Notes: a model not told the origin generated them from the letters alone. A stretch of 64,000 bases of DNA from Bacillus alkalicellulosilyticus (GCF_002019795.1 NZ_KV917381.1:1051210-1115209); one strand, 5' to 3'. Shown: positions 45,674-55,380, counted from the stretch's first letter. Numbers and translations are program-made.

Positions 45674-46600
45674 TTGCTAGTTAATCGCAACGTCTGGAGT
45701 CCTAAAACGTTGGAAGAGTTATGGGATACCTGTAATCAAATCGAGCCCAATCAATATAGTTTCATCTCTGGTGGAACATGGCTTCGAACCCAATGGGAGG
45801 CGAAACTTCAAAACATGAAAGATCATCTTATTAGCTTAGAACACATTACAGAAATGAAAGGGATTTATGAACAAGATGGGTTAGAAGGTAAGGAGATACG
45901 TATAGGTGCCTTGACTACATTGGCTGAATGTATTAAGCATCCAATGATTGCAGAATGTAGCCCATTGCGTGAGGCTTGTCAAAGAATAGCGGCACCCTCC
46001 ATTCGTAATCAGGCCACAATCGGGGGAAATGTGTTAACAGAAAAAGGTGATGTGATACCAGCTCTCCTCATCTTAGGTGCAAAACTAAGGTGGTTTACTG
46101 GGAGTGAATTTGAAACTGAGCCGATCGAAACTTGGATTTTGAGTCGACAAATCCCAGGTGCCATTCCTGAAGAGCGTGTACTTGTAGAAATATTGATACC
46201 TGAGGAGAAAAGTATAGAAAAGAAGTATATTTCTTTTTTTACTAAAGTTGGAAGAAGGGAAACGTTTATCCCTTCAGATGTGACAGTAGCTGGGAGGGGA
46301 ACGATTCAAGCTGGTGAGTTTATAAGCGTTAGTTTAGCAGCGGGAGGAGGCCTCTCGTTTCCAATGAAACTATATCGGTCCGAAAAATTACTAGAAAATC
46401 AACTGTACACTTACGAGTTAATAAAGATGCTTTATTCGACTATATATGAGGAATTTGAAGCAAGTCCAGATGCTTTTTCATCTATTGAATATAAAAAGAG
46501 TGTTGTAGCTAACTTGATTTGTAGTGAAATGTATCTGATTGGAGAAAGCTTTAAGAATGGCGGTGATCACAATGCTTTTGAATCGGAAGACAAGCGCTGA
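45674..46600 (+). CDS. pucC: Xanthine dehydrogenase FAD-binding subunit
   Basis: Start TTG 45674 was chosen because GAGAGGAGGGGG lies just upstream; the frame is open to 45632, before that site. 308 residues. FAD-binding elements SGGTWLRTQWE (about 35), IRIGALTTLAECI (about 75) and SIRNQATIGGNVLTEKGD (about 110-128) are typical of CoxM/PucC proteins. It passes electrons from the Fe-S subunit to NAD+ via FAD. First gene of pucC-D-E-A-B; its 3' end overlaps pucD by 29 nt. Confidence 0.92.
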   Translation: MLVNRNVWSPKTLEELWDTCNQIEPNQYSFISGGTWLRTQWEAKLQNMKDHLISLEHITEMKGIYEQDGLEGKEIRIGALTTLAECIKHPMIAECSPLREACQRIAAPSIRNQATIGGNVLTEKGDVIPALLILGAKLRWFTGSEFETEPIETWILSRQIPGAIPEERVLVEILIPEEKSIEKKYISFFTKVGRRETFIPSDVTVAGRGTIQAGEFISVSLAAGGGLSFPMKLYRSEKLLENQLYTYELIKMLYSTIYEEFEASPDAFSSIEYKKSVVANLICSEMYLIGESFKNGGDHNAFESEDKR

Positions 46601-48872
46601 AAAGTGGAAACCCAGACCGGATGGTGAAGATAAGGTAAAAGGGAAGCTGAGGTATTTAACAGATTTAAAGTTTCCTAACATGCTTTATGGTAGAGTGCTA
46701 AGAAGCGCTTATCCCCATGCCACCCTTACTAAGATTGATATCTCAAAAGCGATGGAACTCCCGGGAGTGGTAACGGTTCTCACCCATGCTGATGTCCCAG
46801 GATTGAATGGGTTTGGAATTAGTAATCCAGACCAACCTGTGTTTTGTGAAGAGAAGGTTCAATATGAGGGAGATGCCATTGCAGCAGTAGCGGCAGTAAG
46901 TGACGAAATTGCAGAAAAAGCATTAGCTCTTATAGAAGTCCAATATGAAGAGCTTCCTGTCATTAATTCACCAGAAGAAGCTTTAAAGCCGAGTGCACCA
47001 CCCCTTCATGTAAATGGAAATATTCTTCACCAAACTCATTATGTGAGAGGCAATATGAACTTTCAAGATTGTCTTTTTGTAGTCGAAGAAACGTATTACA
47101 CTCCTCGTCAAATGCATACGTATTTGGAAACAGAAGGTGGCGTTTTTGTTCCCGAGACAAACGGAAACTTGACTGTGTATGCTGCGACTCAGCATGGCTA
47201 TAAAGACCGAATGCAACTTTCACGTATATTAGCCATTCCAGAAGAAGCTATTCGAGTGATTTCTAGTCCAATAGGAGGTTCTTTTGGCGGGAAGGATGAG
47301 TTAAATGTTCAACCGTATGGAGCGTTGCTTGCCCTGCAGTGTGGGAACCCCGTTAAAATGCATAACTCTAGGTGGGAATCGGTAAGAGCGGGACTAAAAC
47401 GACATCCAATGAAAGTAACGATGAAGACTGGTGTAAATTCAGAAGGTAAGCTAGTAGCCCACAAAGTTGATATTTTATCTGATACCGGTGCATATTCCAC
47501 GTTAGGTGCACCTGTTTTAAACTTTGCAACAGAGCATTCCATGGGCCCTTATATCATAGAAAATGTTGAGGTAAACGGAAAAGCGGTGTTCACAAATAAT
47601 GGGGTCTCAGGTGAGTTTCGAGGATTCGGTGGAAACCAAGTGATATTTGCCTTAGAAGGGCAGCTCGATCGATTAGCTGAGAAATTAAATATCGATCCGT
47701 GGGAGTTACGAAGAAGAAATTTACGAGAAGAAGATGATTTAGGCCCTTTGGGGCAACATATTGTTCATACAAACGGAGCTTTTCAAGTATGGGATGGAAT
47801 TCAGCGCTCCCCGTTATGGGAGAAACGAGAATCTGTAAAGACAAGTGGTTTTCCGTGGATAAGTCGTGGGATTGGAGCGGCAATCGCGATGCATGGCTCA
47901 GGACTAGGATATGGTATACCAGATCCAGCCGGCGGAATAATTCGCATAAATGGTGAAGGAAAGATAGAAGTTGCATTTGGTTATGAAGAGTTTGGGCAAG
48001 GAATCATTGGCACATTAGAAATAATCATTCAAGACATCTTTGGGTGTGACCGAACGGATATACACATCATTATAGGCGATACGGCACGAGTTCCTCATAG
48101 TGGTTCTTCGACAGCATCTCGTTCAACCAGTATGATTTGGCAGGCGTTGCAACGTCTCAAAACTCCCTTTTTGGATGAATTAACAACAAGAGCCAGTCAA
48201 CTCACACACATTCCAAAAGACCAGCTCAAAACGGGTGTTGGGGGAATGTGGAGTAAGGAAACAGGTCAGTTGGTTATTTCTTATCAAGACCTAATTGATG
48301 AAGGAAAAGAAGGAATTGAGTGTTCTACTGAATTTCATTTTCCGGTTACACCCGACCCGGTAATCGGAGGACATTATCTTTATACTTGTACAGCGGTTGT
48401 GGTCGAAGTTGAAGTGAATGGTCTAACTGGCACCGTCACCGTAAACGAGATTGACCATGCAGTAGCGGCTGGTCCCGTCGTTAACCCGATGGGATATCTA
48501 GGACAAATTGAAGGTGGGAGCATTATGGCTCTTGGTTTTACGCTCACAGAAGATGCCGTCATGGAAAAAGGTAGATATCTGACAAAAAATCTTGATACGT
48601 ATCTTATTCCTACCCTTCTTGATGTACCAGAGGAGCAGCGTGTGGAAGCTATCGAGGAACTACCTCCTGATGATCAGTTTGGTCCTCGAGGGGTAGGTGA
48701 AGTGGGGTCGGTCGCTCTTGCTCCAGCCATTGTAGCAGCCATTAAACAAGCGACAGGAAAATGGATAACAAAACTTCCGATATCAAAAGAAGAATTACTA
48801 GTACCACTAGCCGGAATGGATGGAAAGGAGGGAGTGCTAGTTGATGAACGAAAAAAATCTACTAGCCATTGA
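46572..48872 (+). CDS. pucD: Xanthine dehydrogenase molybdopterin-binding subunit
   Basis: Start ATG 46572 was chosen because GGCGGTGATC (one mismatch to the full anti-Shine-Dalgarno complement) gives 8-nt spacing, and because the resulting N-terminus MLLNRKTSAEKWKPRPDG resembles known PucD; in-frame starts at 46539 and 46557 are possible. 766 residues. Aldehyde oxidase/xanthine dehydrogenase a/b hammerhead and molybdopterin-binding domains are present: PIGGSFGGKDEL, NGVSGEFRGFGGNQVIFALE, GQGIIGTLEIIIQ and the C-terminal GPRGVGEVGSVALAPAIVAA with the catalytic Glu. It oxidises hypoxanthine and xanthine to urate. Confidence 0.94.
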   Translation: MLLNRKTSAEKWKPRPDGEDKVKGKLRYLTDLKFPNMLYGRVLRSAYPHATLTKIDISKAMELPGVVTVLTHADVPGLNGFGISNPDQPVFCEEKVQYEGDAIAAVAAVSDEIAEKALALIEVQYEELPVINSPEEALKPSAPPLHVNGNILHQTHYVRGNMNFQDCLFVVEETYYTPRQMHTYLETEGGVFVPETNGNLTVYAATQHGYKDRMQLSRILAIPEEAIRVISSPIGGSFGGKDELNVQPYGALLALQCGNPVKMHNSRWESVRAGLKRHPMKVTMKTGVNSEGKLVAHKVDILSDTGAYSTLGAPVLNFATEHSMGPYIIENVEVNGKAVFTNNGVSGEFRGFGGNQVIFALEGQLDRLAEKLNIDPWELRRRNLREEDDLGPLGQHIVHTNGAFQVWDGIQRSPLWEKRESVKTSGFPWISRGIGAAIAMHGSGLGYGIPDPAGGIIRINGEGKIEVAFGYEEFGQGIIGTLEIIIQDIFGCDRTDIHIIIGDTARVPHSGSSTASRSTSMIWQALQRLKTPFLDELTTRASQLTHIPKDQLKTGVGGMWSKETGQLVISYQDLIDEGKEGIECSTEFHFPVTPDPVIGGHYLYTCTAVVVEVEVNGLTGTVTVNEIDHAVAAGPVVNPMGYLGQIEGGSIMALGFTLTEDAVMEKGRYLTKNLDTYLIPTLLDVPEEQRVEAIEELPPDDQFGPRGVGEVGSVALAPAIVAAIKQATGKWITKLPISKEELLVPLAGMDGKEGVLVDERKKSTSH

Positions 48873-49365
48873 AGCTAATTCAAATTTTCAAATCGGTTTT
48901 CAGCTGAACGGTAATGATGTTCATCTGAGAGTCTCTCCTGAAAAACGGTTAGTTGATATCCTTCGAGAGGACTTGAATCTGACAGGAACAAAAATTTCTT
49001 GTGAGATTGGTAGATGCGGCGCTTGCATGGTGTTGATAGATGGTAAGCCACACAATTCGTGTTTAACGATGGCCTACCAGTGTGACCAAAGAAAGATTGA
49101 AACAATTGAAAGTATAGGCGAGCACAAGTTGGAACTAATTCAACAAACATTTATCGAAGAAGGAGGATTTCAATGCGGATATTGTACGCCCGGAATGATT
49201 ATGACCTTAAAAGGGATACTCAATGAAAATCCTAAAGCTTCATATGAAGAATTAAAGGAAGGGTTGTCTGGAAACTTATGTCGTTGTACTGGCTATGGAG
49301 GAATTCTAAGAGTGTTAAAACGTGTAAGTGACATAGAGAAGAATACAGATAAAACTATCATATAA
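48841..49365 (+). CDS. pucE: Xanthine dehydrogenase 2Fe-2S subunit
   Basis: 174 residues. The plant-type 2Fe-2S domain has CEIGRCGACMVLIDG with a later Cys in HNSC (about 60-82). The second 2Fe-2S domain has CGYCTPGMIMTLKGIL (about 115) and CRCTGYGGILRVLKR (about 150). It relays electrons from the molybdenum centre to PucC. The gene overlaps pucD by 32 nt. Start TTG 48841 (GGAGG 9 nt upstream) and ATG 48844 are both possible and differ by one codon. Confidence 0.94.
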   Translation: MMNEKNLLAIEANSNFQIGFQLNGNDVHLRVSPEKRLVDILREDLNLTGTKISCEIGRCGACMVLIDGKPHNSCLTMAYQCDQRKIETIESIGEHKLELIQQTFIEEGGFQCGYCTPGMIMTLKGILNENPKASYEELKEGLSGNLCRCTGYGGILRVLKRVSDIEKNTDKTII

Positions 49366-49372
49366 GCGGGGT

Positions 49373-50431
49373 ATGCTTATGAAAGATTTATATCGATATT
49401 TAGAAGTCTTACAAAAACACCCGACAATTACATTTGCTATGGCAACTGTTATTTCAATTGCGGGTTCAGCCTACAGACAAGAAGGAGCAAAAATGCTACT
49501 AGGAAGTAAAGGTGAACGATATGGAACGATTAGTGCTGGATGCTTAGAAGAAGATTTGCTTCACCGAGCATTGGAAGTTATTGATAATAAAGAAGCAATC
49601 ATCCAACCATATGATTTACGTTCAGAAGAAGATGCGGGCTGGGGAGTAGGGGCAGGGTGTAATGGGAAAATAGAGGTCTTCATTGAACCGGTATGTTGGG
49701 ATGAGTTTTGGAGACAAGTGTATGTTGCCTTACAAAATGGCGAAACACTTCTTTCTGTTAGGGGTGTCTCTGGCGAAGTGAAAGGGAGTAGGCTTTGTAT
49801 CACGGAACAGGGAGAATGTATTAGTGATTCCGAGGAAATAAAAACGAATACCGTAATGAATATGGTAAAAACATTTCTCTTTGAAGGCTATTTTTTTGAA
49901 TATCAAAATGGTTTCATGTTTGAACGTTATGAACCTAAAGAGAATCTTTACATTTTTGGTGCAGGGTCTGATGTGGAGCCCTTGGTACCGTTAGCAGCTA
50001 GTTTGGATTTTTCACCCATTATCATTGACCCTAGAAGTGACCGCTGTTGTCGAGAACGTTTTCCAGATGCGACAGAACTTATTGTAAAGCACCCTGAAAC
50101 GTATCTTTGTAAAAGGGAATTTAAATCAAATAGTTTTGTCTTACTCATGACTCATCACTTTGAAAGAGACCAACAAATCTTATCTTACTTTATTAAAAAT
50201 AGACCAAGGTATTTAGGGATATTAGGGCCAAAAAGTCGGACTGATAAATTAATGTTTCCTGAGGAAGTACCTCCGTGGGTTCATTCACCGGTAGGCCTTT
50301 CGATTGACGCTGAAGGAGCGGAAGAAATTAGCATCAGTATTATAGGTCAACTAATACAAGTAAGAAATGCCAATAGAGCCAAAGAAAAGAAGAAGAAAAG
50401 GCAAAGAAATGTATTCAAGGAAACTGGGTAA
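49373..50431 (+). CDS. pucA: XdhC-family molybdenum cofactor insertion factor (PucA)
   Basis: 352 residues. The N-terminal XdhC/CoxI domain has ATVISIAGSAYRQEGAKMLL and GTISAGCLEEDL (about 25-60). A C-terminal Rossmann-like XdhC domain begins YIFGAGSDVEPLVPLAASLD (about 186) and includes LGILGPKSRTDKL. It binds and delivers the matured molybdenum cofactor to PucD. 7 nt after pucE. The ATG has only a weak GCGGGG ribosome site; ATG 49379 is an alternative. Confidence 0.92.
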   Translation: MLMKDLYRYLEVLQKHPTITFAMATVISIAGSAYRQEGAKMLLGSKGERYGTISAGCLEEDLLHRALEVIDNKEAIIQPYDLRSEEDAGWGVGAGCNGKIEVFIEPVCWDEFWRQVYVALQNGETLLSVRGVSGEVKGSRLCITEQGECISDSEEIKTNTVMNMVKTFLFEGYFFEYQNGFMFERYEPKENLYIFGAGSDVEPLVPLAASLDFSPIIIDPRSDRCCRERFPDATELIVKHPETYLCKREFKSNSFVLLMTHHFERDQQILSYFIKNRPRYLGILGPKSRTDKLMFPEEVPPWVHSPVGLSIDAEGAEEISISIIGQLIQVRNANRAKEKKKKRQRNVFKETG

Positions 50432-50436
50432 TTAAT

Positions 50437-51051
50437 ATGGAGAAATCGGTTAGTGCGATTATTTTAGCAGCAGGGTGCTCCACAAGAATGGGGAGACCAA
50501 AGCAATTGTTGAAATTAAATGAGAATTTTATGCTTGAACATGTAATTAATCAAGTTCTTTTACATCCTTTTACCCATGTTTACATTATTGTAGGTTATCA
50601 AGGTGAAAAAATAAAGCAAGCGATTCGTATTGAAGATAAGAGAGTAAGATGGGTCGATAATAACAGGTATTACCAAGGTCAAAGCACGTCAATACAAACA
50701 GCGTTTGAACATATTGATAAAACGCTAGAAGGAACGATGATATTTCTAGGAGATCAGCCATATATTCAAATAGAAACGACAGCACTAGTCCTAACGGAAG
50801 GGTTTCTAAAATTATCAGTTAAAAGAAATATGCCGTTTATGATTCGCCCGTCCTACCGTGGCATTCCAGGACATCCAGTATTTTTAGGTCATTATCAATC
50901 AATCAATTTTTCTGTCTTACATGGAGATGAAGGAGGACGTGCGCTTTTTCATACATGTACGGATAAAAGAATAATTCCAGTCCAAGATGCCAATGTGATA
51001 TTTGACATCGACACACAAGAAGACTATCAACAGGCATTAGCAATGTTGTAG
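50437..51051 (+). CDS. pucB: MocA/PucB-type molybdenum cofactor nucleotidyltransferase
   Basis: 204 residues. The nucleotidyltransferase signature AIILAAGCSTRMGRPKQLLKL (start of it at about residue 7) and a metal-binding FLGDQPY (about 106) are typical of MobA-like MocA proteins that add CMP to molybdopterin for xanthine dehydrogenases. 5 nt after pucA, it closes the pucCDEAB operon: structural subunits first, then maturation factors. Confidence 0.92.
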   Translation: MEKSVSAIILAAGCSTRMGRPKQLLKLNENFMLEHVINQVLLHPFTHVYIIVGYQGEKIKQAIRIEDKRVRWVDNNRYYQGQSTSIQTAFEHIDKTLEGTMIFLGDQPYIQIETTALVLTEGFLKLSVKRNMPFMIRPSYRGIPGHPVFLGHYQSINFSVLHGDEGGRALFHTCTDKRIIPVQDANVIFDIDTQEDYQQALAML

Positions 51052-51068
51052 TAAAAAAAATTTAATCA

Positions 51069-51180
51069 TTTTTCGTATAACCTCAATAATATGGGTTGAG
51101 GGTTTCTACTAAGGTACCGTAAATTCCTAGCTACGAAGAATATGTGAGTTCATGCATATTTTTCGTAGCTTTATGTTTGT
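51069..51180 (+). promoter_or_regulatory. Guanine-class purine riboswitch with ON-type expression platform
   Basis: P1 is TTTTTCG (51069-51075) with CGAAGAA (51134-51140). P2 is CCTCAAT/GTTGAGG closing loop AATATGG. The J2/3 core GTTTCTAC (51102-51109) matches the class exactly, and loop 3 holds ACCGTAAAT. J3/1 has C51131 at the ligand-pairing position, which indicates guanine or hypoxanthine. The 3' strand of P1 is also the 5' arm of a 14-bp hairpin, CTACGAAGAATATG (51131-51144) with CATATTTTTCGTAG (51155-51168), followed by GCTTTATGTTTGT. Ligand-stabilised P1 would prevent that hairpin, so guanine should raise expression. The aptamer is clear; the direction is inferred from structure. Confidence 0.88.
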
Positions 51181-51241
51181 AAAGCAACTAGATTGTATTC
51201 GAATCGGTAATAACACAAATAGAAAGAGTGGAGTGGTTGTT

Positions 51242-52579
51242 GTGCCTACGATTTTAATAAAAAACGCTGAGATCATTACGATGAATGAGAAGGAAGAGGT
51301 TTTTATTGGTGATATTTTAATAGAAAATGATCGAATTAAAGCCATTGGAAAAGAGGTATCTGCTCAAGGAATCGATAAAGTCATAGATGCCCGTAATCGA
51401 ACCGTAATTCCAGGATTTATTCAAACGCATATTCATCTATGTCAGACTCTTTTCCGGGGAAAAGCGGATGATTTAGAATTAATGGATTGGTTAAAGAAAA
51501 GAATTTGGCCGCTAGAAGCTGCTCATGATGAAGAATCGATATACTACTCAGCCTTACTTGGGATTGGAGAACTTATTCAAAGTGGAACGACCTCTATTGT
51601 TGACATGGAAACCGTTCATCATACTGACTATGCGATTCAAGCGATCGCTGAAAGTGGAATTCGAGCCTTAACTGGTAAGGTTATGATGGACAAAGGACAA
51701 GAAGTACCAGAACGCTTACAAGAAAAAACATCGGAGTCGATTCAGCAAAGTGTTGATTTATTAGAAAAATGGCACATGTATGATAATGGAAGAATTCAGT
51801 ATGCCTTCTCACCGCGCTTTGTGGTGTCATGTACGGAGGAGCTCTTGAGAGAAGTTGGTCATTTGTCTAGTCATTACAACGTGAATGTTCACACACATGC
51901 TTCTGAAAACCGTGGTGAAATCGCAATAGTTGAACATGAAACAGGGATGCGTAACATTGCCTATTTAGAGCATATAGGCCTAGCAAATGAAAGATTAATA
52001 CTAGCTCACTGCATTTGGTTAGATGAAAATGAAAAGCGGATTATTAAAGAAAAAGGAGTAAAGGTAAGTCATTGCCCAGGTTCTAACATGAAACTTGCAT
52101 CAGGAATTGCAGAAATTCCTCATCTTTTAGAACAAAACATTTCTGTCAGTTTAGGTGCAGACGGGGCGCCTTGTAATAATAACTTAGACATGTTTAATGA
52201 AATGAGATTAGCTGCTCTTATTCAAAAGTCAGTACATGGTCCTACTTCGATGGACGCGAGGACTGTATTTAAAATGGCGACGATTGGCGGTGCCAAAGCA
52301 ATGGGAATGGCTCATGAAATTGGCAGTATTGAAGTTGGAAAAAAAGCGGACTTGGCTATTTTAAATTTACAAGATTTCCATAGTTTCCCTTCCTATGGGG
52401 TTGACCCGATTTCAAGAATCGTATATTCAGCTTCTAAGTCCGATGTGGAGACAACGATAATTAATGGAAGAGTCGTAATGGAAAACCGCATCATAAAAAC
52501 CATGGATAAACACACGGTTCTTCAAGAAGCCAATATTGCCATTGGGCGTTTGAGTAAAAGAATCACAACGCTGATATAA
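51242..52579 (+). CDS. Amidohydrolase, probable guanine deaminase (AtzB/TrzN-like)
   Basis: Start GTG 51242 was chosen by GGAG 8 nt upstream and by the family N-terminus PTILIKNAEIITMN. 445 residues. Metal motifs GFIQTHIHLCQTLFRG (about 57-72), VHTHASENRGEI (about 213) and ILAHCIWL (about 250), and LGADGAPCNNNLDMFNEMR (about 302) with the catalytic Asp, place it in the ATZ/TRZ-like deaminase group, which includes guanine, 8-oxoguanine and methylthioadenosine/adenosylhomocysteine deaminases. The guanine-class riboswitch in its leader and the purine island argue for guanine (to xanthine). B. subtilis GuaD is an unrelated cytidine-deaminase fold, so this would be a non-homologous replacement. 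Confidence 0.82.
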   Translation: MPTILIKNAEIITMNEKEEVFIGDILIENDRIKAIGKEVSAQGIDKVIDARNRTVIPGFIQTHIHLCQTLFRGKADDLELMDWLKKRIWPLEAAHDEESIYYSALLGIGELIQSGTTSIVDMETVHHTDYAIQAIAESGIRALTGKVMMDKGQEVPERLQEKTSESIQQSVDLLEKWHMYDNGRIQYAFSPRFVVSCTEELLREVGHLSSHYNVNVHTHASENRGEIAIVEHETGMRNIAYLEHIGLANERLILAHCIWLDENEKRIIKEKGVKVSHCPGSNMKLASGIAEIPHLLEQNISVSLGADGAPCNNNLDMFNEMRLAALIQKSVHGPTSMDARTVFKMATIGGAKAMGMAHEIGSIEVGKKADLAILNLQDFHSFPSYGVDPISRIVYSASKSDVETTIINGRVVMENRIIKTMDKHTVLQEANIAIGRLSKRITTLI

Positions 52580-52845
52580 TAGGACCCCTTTAGTGTCTTA
52601 CCCTACTTTTGTTCAAAACTTGGGAAAGCAGTGCCACCGAATAATTTTTAGTAGAAATTCTAACAAATTACATGAAATGCTGCATAACCGTTATGAACTA
52701 ATGAATGGAATTTTACGTAATGGATTGGTTAGTGTCACTAAAATAGCTGCCTTTTTTTAGATGGAATAAATAATGATTTATATTGCTTATTTTTATAAAA
52801 TGTGGCTAGATATCGGTCGCACATGTATCGCTGAAGGGAGCGTGT

Positions 52846-54087
52846 ATGTTGAGTATACCTCATGAAATAAATCAAAAACGACTATGGACCACGTTGATGG
52901 AATTAGCTGAAATTGGTGCTGCTAGTCCGCAATGTGGAATTACTAGACTTTCTCTTAGTAAGGAAGATTTAGAGGCCAGAGAATATGTAATAACCTTAAT
53001 GAGGGATTGTGGTTTGGATGTACGTGTTGATGCAATCGGAAATATTATTGGGAGATTACAAGGTACTAATGTAAAAGCAACTACAGTTCTTACTGGTTCT
53101 CATATTGATACCGTTCCCCAGGGTGGTATTTTCGATGGAGCATTGGGGGTGCTCGGCGCGATTGAGGCTGTTCGAACATTAATAGAAAATGAAGTGAAGC
53201 TAACTCATTCGATTGAAGTGGTGTCATTTACTGATGAAGAAGGTACGAGATTTGGGAGTGGATATATCGGTAGTAAGGGAATGGCCGGGAAACTAAATGA
53301 ATCTGTTTTTCAGCTAACGGATGAACAAGGTGTTTCGTTAAAGGCTGCTTTGCGAGATGCAGGTTTTAATCCAGAGATGTATCAAAGTGCGTATCGAGAC
53401 ACAAAAGAATTTAAAGCCTATATTGAGCTCCACATTGAACAAGGAAAGGTCCTTGAAGAACATGGATTACCTGTAGGAGTAGTGACGGATATTCAAGGTC
53501 CTGTATGGTTGGATATTACGCTTCATGGTAGCCCTGATCACGCTGGGGCTACTCCGATGTATATGAGAAAAGATACAGGCGTAGCCACGGCGGAAATCAT
53601 TTTAGAGATTGAGGAGATTGCTAAAGAGTTTGAGGGAGTCGGTACAGTGGGAAAGTTACGATTTGAGCCTGGTGGTGTAAATATTATTCCAGGAAAAGCC
53701 TTGTTTTCTGTAGACCTTCGTCATGTTGATAAAGAGATGCGTTCAAAGATGGTAACACGAGTAAAAGAAACTGTCGAGCGGGTTTGTAAAAAACGAGGGA
53801 TGACTGCTGAAACGATTGTAAAAAAAGAAGTAGATCCTATAACATGTTCTAGTGACATAATTGAGGTCATTGAAAAGGCATGTTCACAAATTCAGCTCAA
53901 GACGATGAGACTTCAGTGTGGAGCGGGTCATGATTCTTTAATCATGGGTAAGGTTACGAAAATGGGGATGATTTTTGTCCGGTCAAAAAACGGATTTAGT
54001 CATAACCCAAAAGAATGGTCAGAGCAGGAGGACTGTGTACTAGGCACACAAGCATTATTAAATACATTAGTCCTTTTAGCCCAATGA
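52846..54087 (+). CDS. pucF: Allantoate amidohydrolase
   Basis: 413 residues, M20-family carbamoylase/amidohydrolase. Metal-binding GSHIDTVPQGGIFDGALGV (about 82-100), DEEGTRFG (about 127) and IELHIEQGKVLEE (about 190) are typical of AllC/PucF. It releases ammonia and CO2 from allantoate to give S-ureidoglycine, the substrate of PucG encoded next (15-nt gap). AAGGGAGCG precedes the ATG. The 266-bp gap upstream shows no clear operator. Confidence 0.92.
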   Translation: MLSIPHEINQKRLWTTLMELAEIGAASPQCGITRLSLSKEDLEAREYVITLMRDCGLDVRVDAIGNIIGRLQGTNVKATTVLTGSHIDTVPQGGIFDGALGVLGAIEAVRTLIENEVKLTHSIEVVSFTDEEGTRFGSGYIGSKGMAGKLNESVFQLTDEQGVSLKAALRDAGFNPEMYQSAYRDTKEFKAYIELHIEQGKVLEEHGLPVGVVTDIQGPVWLDITLHGSPDHAGATPMYMRKDTGVATAEIILEIEEIAKEFEGVGTVGKLRFEPGGVNIIPGKALFSVDLRHVDKEMRSKMVTRVKETVERVCKKRGMTAETIVKKEVDPITCSSDIIEVIEKACSQIQLKTMRLQCGAGHDSLIMGKVTKMGMIFVRSKNGFSHNPKEWSEQEDCVLGTQALLNTLVLLAQ

Positions 54088-54102
54088 TGGGAGGTGTCTA
54101 TT

Positions 54103-55347
54103 ATGCTTGCTAAAAAAATGTATGTTCCTTCCAGGATAATTATGACTCCAGGACCTGTTGAGGTTGACCCAAGAGTATTACAAGCAATGTCATCGTCAAT
54201 CCTTGGTCAATTTGATCCTAATTTCACATCTTTAATGAATGAAACAATGAAGCTATTAAGAGAAGTATTGCAAACGAAAAACGAATGGGCCTTCCCAGTA
54301 GATGGCACATCTCGAGCTGGTATTGAAGCAATGTTATGTAGTCTAATTGAGGAAGGTGACCGTGTACTTGTTCCATCCTATGGCAGGTTTGGTGGCCTAT
54401 TAGCTGAAATAGCTGAGCGATATGGAGCTAATGTTCAGACGATGCACTGTGAGTGGGGAACGGTATTTGATCCTGAAGCGATTATCGGTGAGATAAAAAA
54501 AGTAAAACCAAAAGTTGTTGCTCTTGTTCATGGCGACACATCGACAGGAAGAATGCAACCACTAAAAGACATTGGGTATGCCTGTAGAGAATTGGGCGTA
54601 TTGCTCGTTGTTGATGCAGTCGCAACAGTTGCCGGAACGGATGTAAGAACTGACGAATGGTGTATTGATGGATTGATAACGGGTACACAAAAATGCATCT
54701 CAGTACCTTCTGGTATGGCACCACTTACGTATAACGAACGGGTGGAAGACATTTTAGCTCAAAGAAAATCAATTGAAAAAGGATTGGCTAGTCAAGAACA
54801 GGTCATGATGAATAATAGAAGAATTAAAAGTAACTACTTAGATTTAAGTCAGCTCCAAGAATATTGGAGTCCTACTAGATTAAACCACCATACTGAAGCG
54901 ACCTCTATGTTATACGGATTATATGAGGGGCTTCGTCTTATTTTAGAAGAAGGCCTTGAACAGAGATTTGCTAGGCATAAACAAAATGAACAGGCATTAA
55001 TTGCGGGGATTGAAGCGATGGGACTATCATTGTTTGGTGACCCTTCTTGTAAAATTCCAACGGTTACTTGTGTCAAAATACCAGAAGGAACTAACGGAGA
55101 ATCAGTCAGAGCCATGTTATTAGAGGATTTCAGCATTGAAATTGCTAGTTCGTTTGGTCCATTGCACGGAAAGATATGGAGAATAGGTACGATGGGATAT
55201 AGTAGTCAAAAGAAAAATATATTAGTCACACTTGGCGCCTTAGAGTCGGTTCTCCTTCACCATGGTGAGAAAGTGAATGTAGGTGAGGCAGTTCAGGCTG
55301 CATTACGAGTGTATCATAGTGGTTTTGCACTAGGTGTAGAAAAATAA
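54103..55347 (+). CDS. pucG: (S)-ureidoglycine-glyoxylate aminotransferase
   Basis: Start ATG 54103 was chosen because GGAGG lies 8 nt upstream; the frame is open to 54094. 414 residues of the class V aminotransferases (alanine-glyoxylate type). IMTPGPVEVDPRVLQAMSSS near the N-terminus, the PLP Asp in LVVDAVATVAGTDV and the Schiff-base Lys in ITGTQKCISVPSGMAPL (about 196) are present. It converts ureidoglycine and glyoxylate to oxalurate and glycine. Oxalurate then needs further hydrolysis, for which the adjacent amidase is a candidate. Confidence 0.92.
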   Translation: MLAKKMYVPSRIIMTPGPVEVDPRVLQAMSSSILGQFDPNFTSLMNETMKLLREVLQTKNEWAFPVDGTSRAGIEAMLCSLIEEGDRVLVPSYGRFGGLLAEIAERYGANVQTMHCEWGTVFDPEAIIGEIKKVKPKVVALVHGDTSTGRMQPLKDIGYACRELGVLLVVDAVATVAGTDVRTDEWCIDGLITGTQKCISVPSGMAPLTYNERVEDILAQRKSIEKGLASQEQVMMNNRRIKSNYLDLSQLQEYWSPTRLNHHTEATSMLYGLYEGLRLILEEGLEQRFARHKQNEQALIAGIEAMGLSLFGDPSCKIPTVTCVKIPEGTNGESVRAMLLEDFSIEIASSFGPLHGKIWRIGTMGYSSQKKNILVTLGALESVLLHHGEKVNVGEAVQAALRVYHSGFALGVEK

Positions 55348-55380
55348 GTGCGACAAAGCAAAAGAAATAGGGAGGATATT

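Noticed and set aside
46539-46572. Longer N-terminus for pucD from TTG 46539
   Set aside because: The extra residues are unlike PucD proteins, and the near-perfect GGCGGTGATC ribosome site supports ATG 46572.
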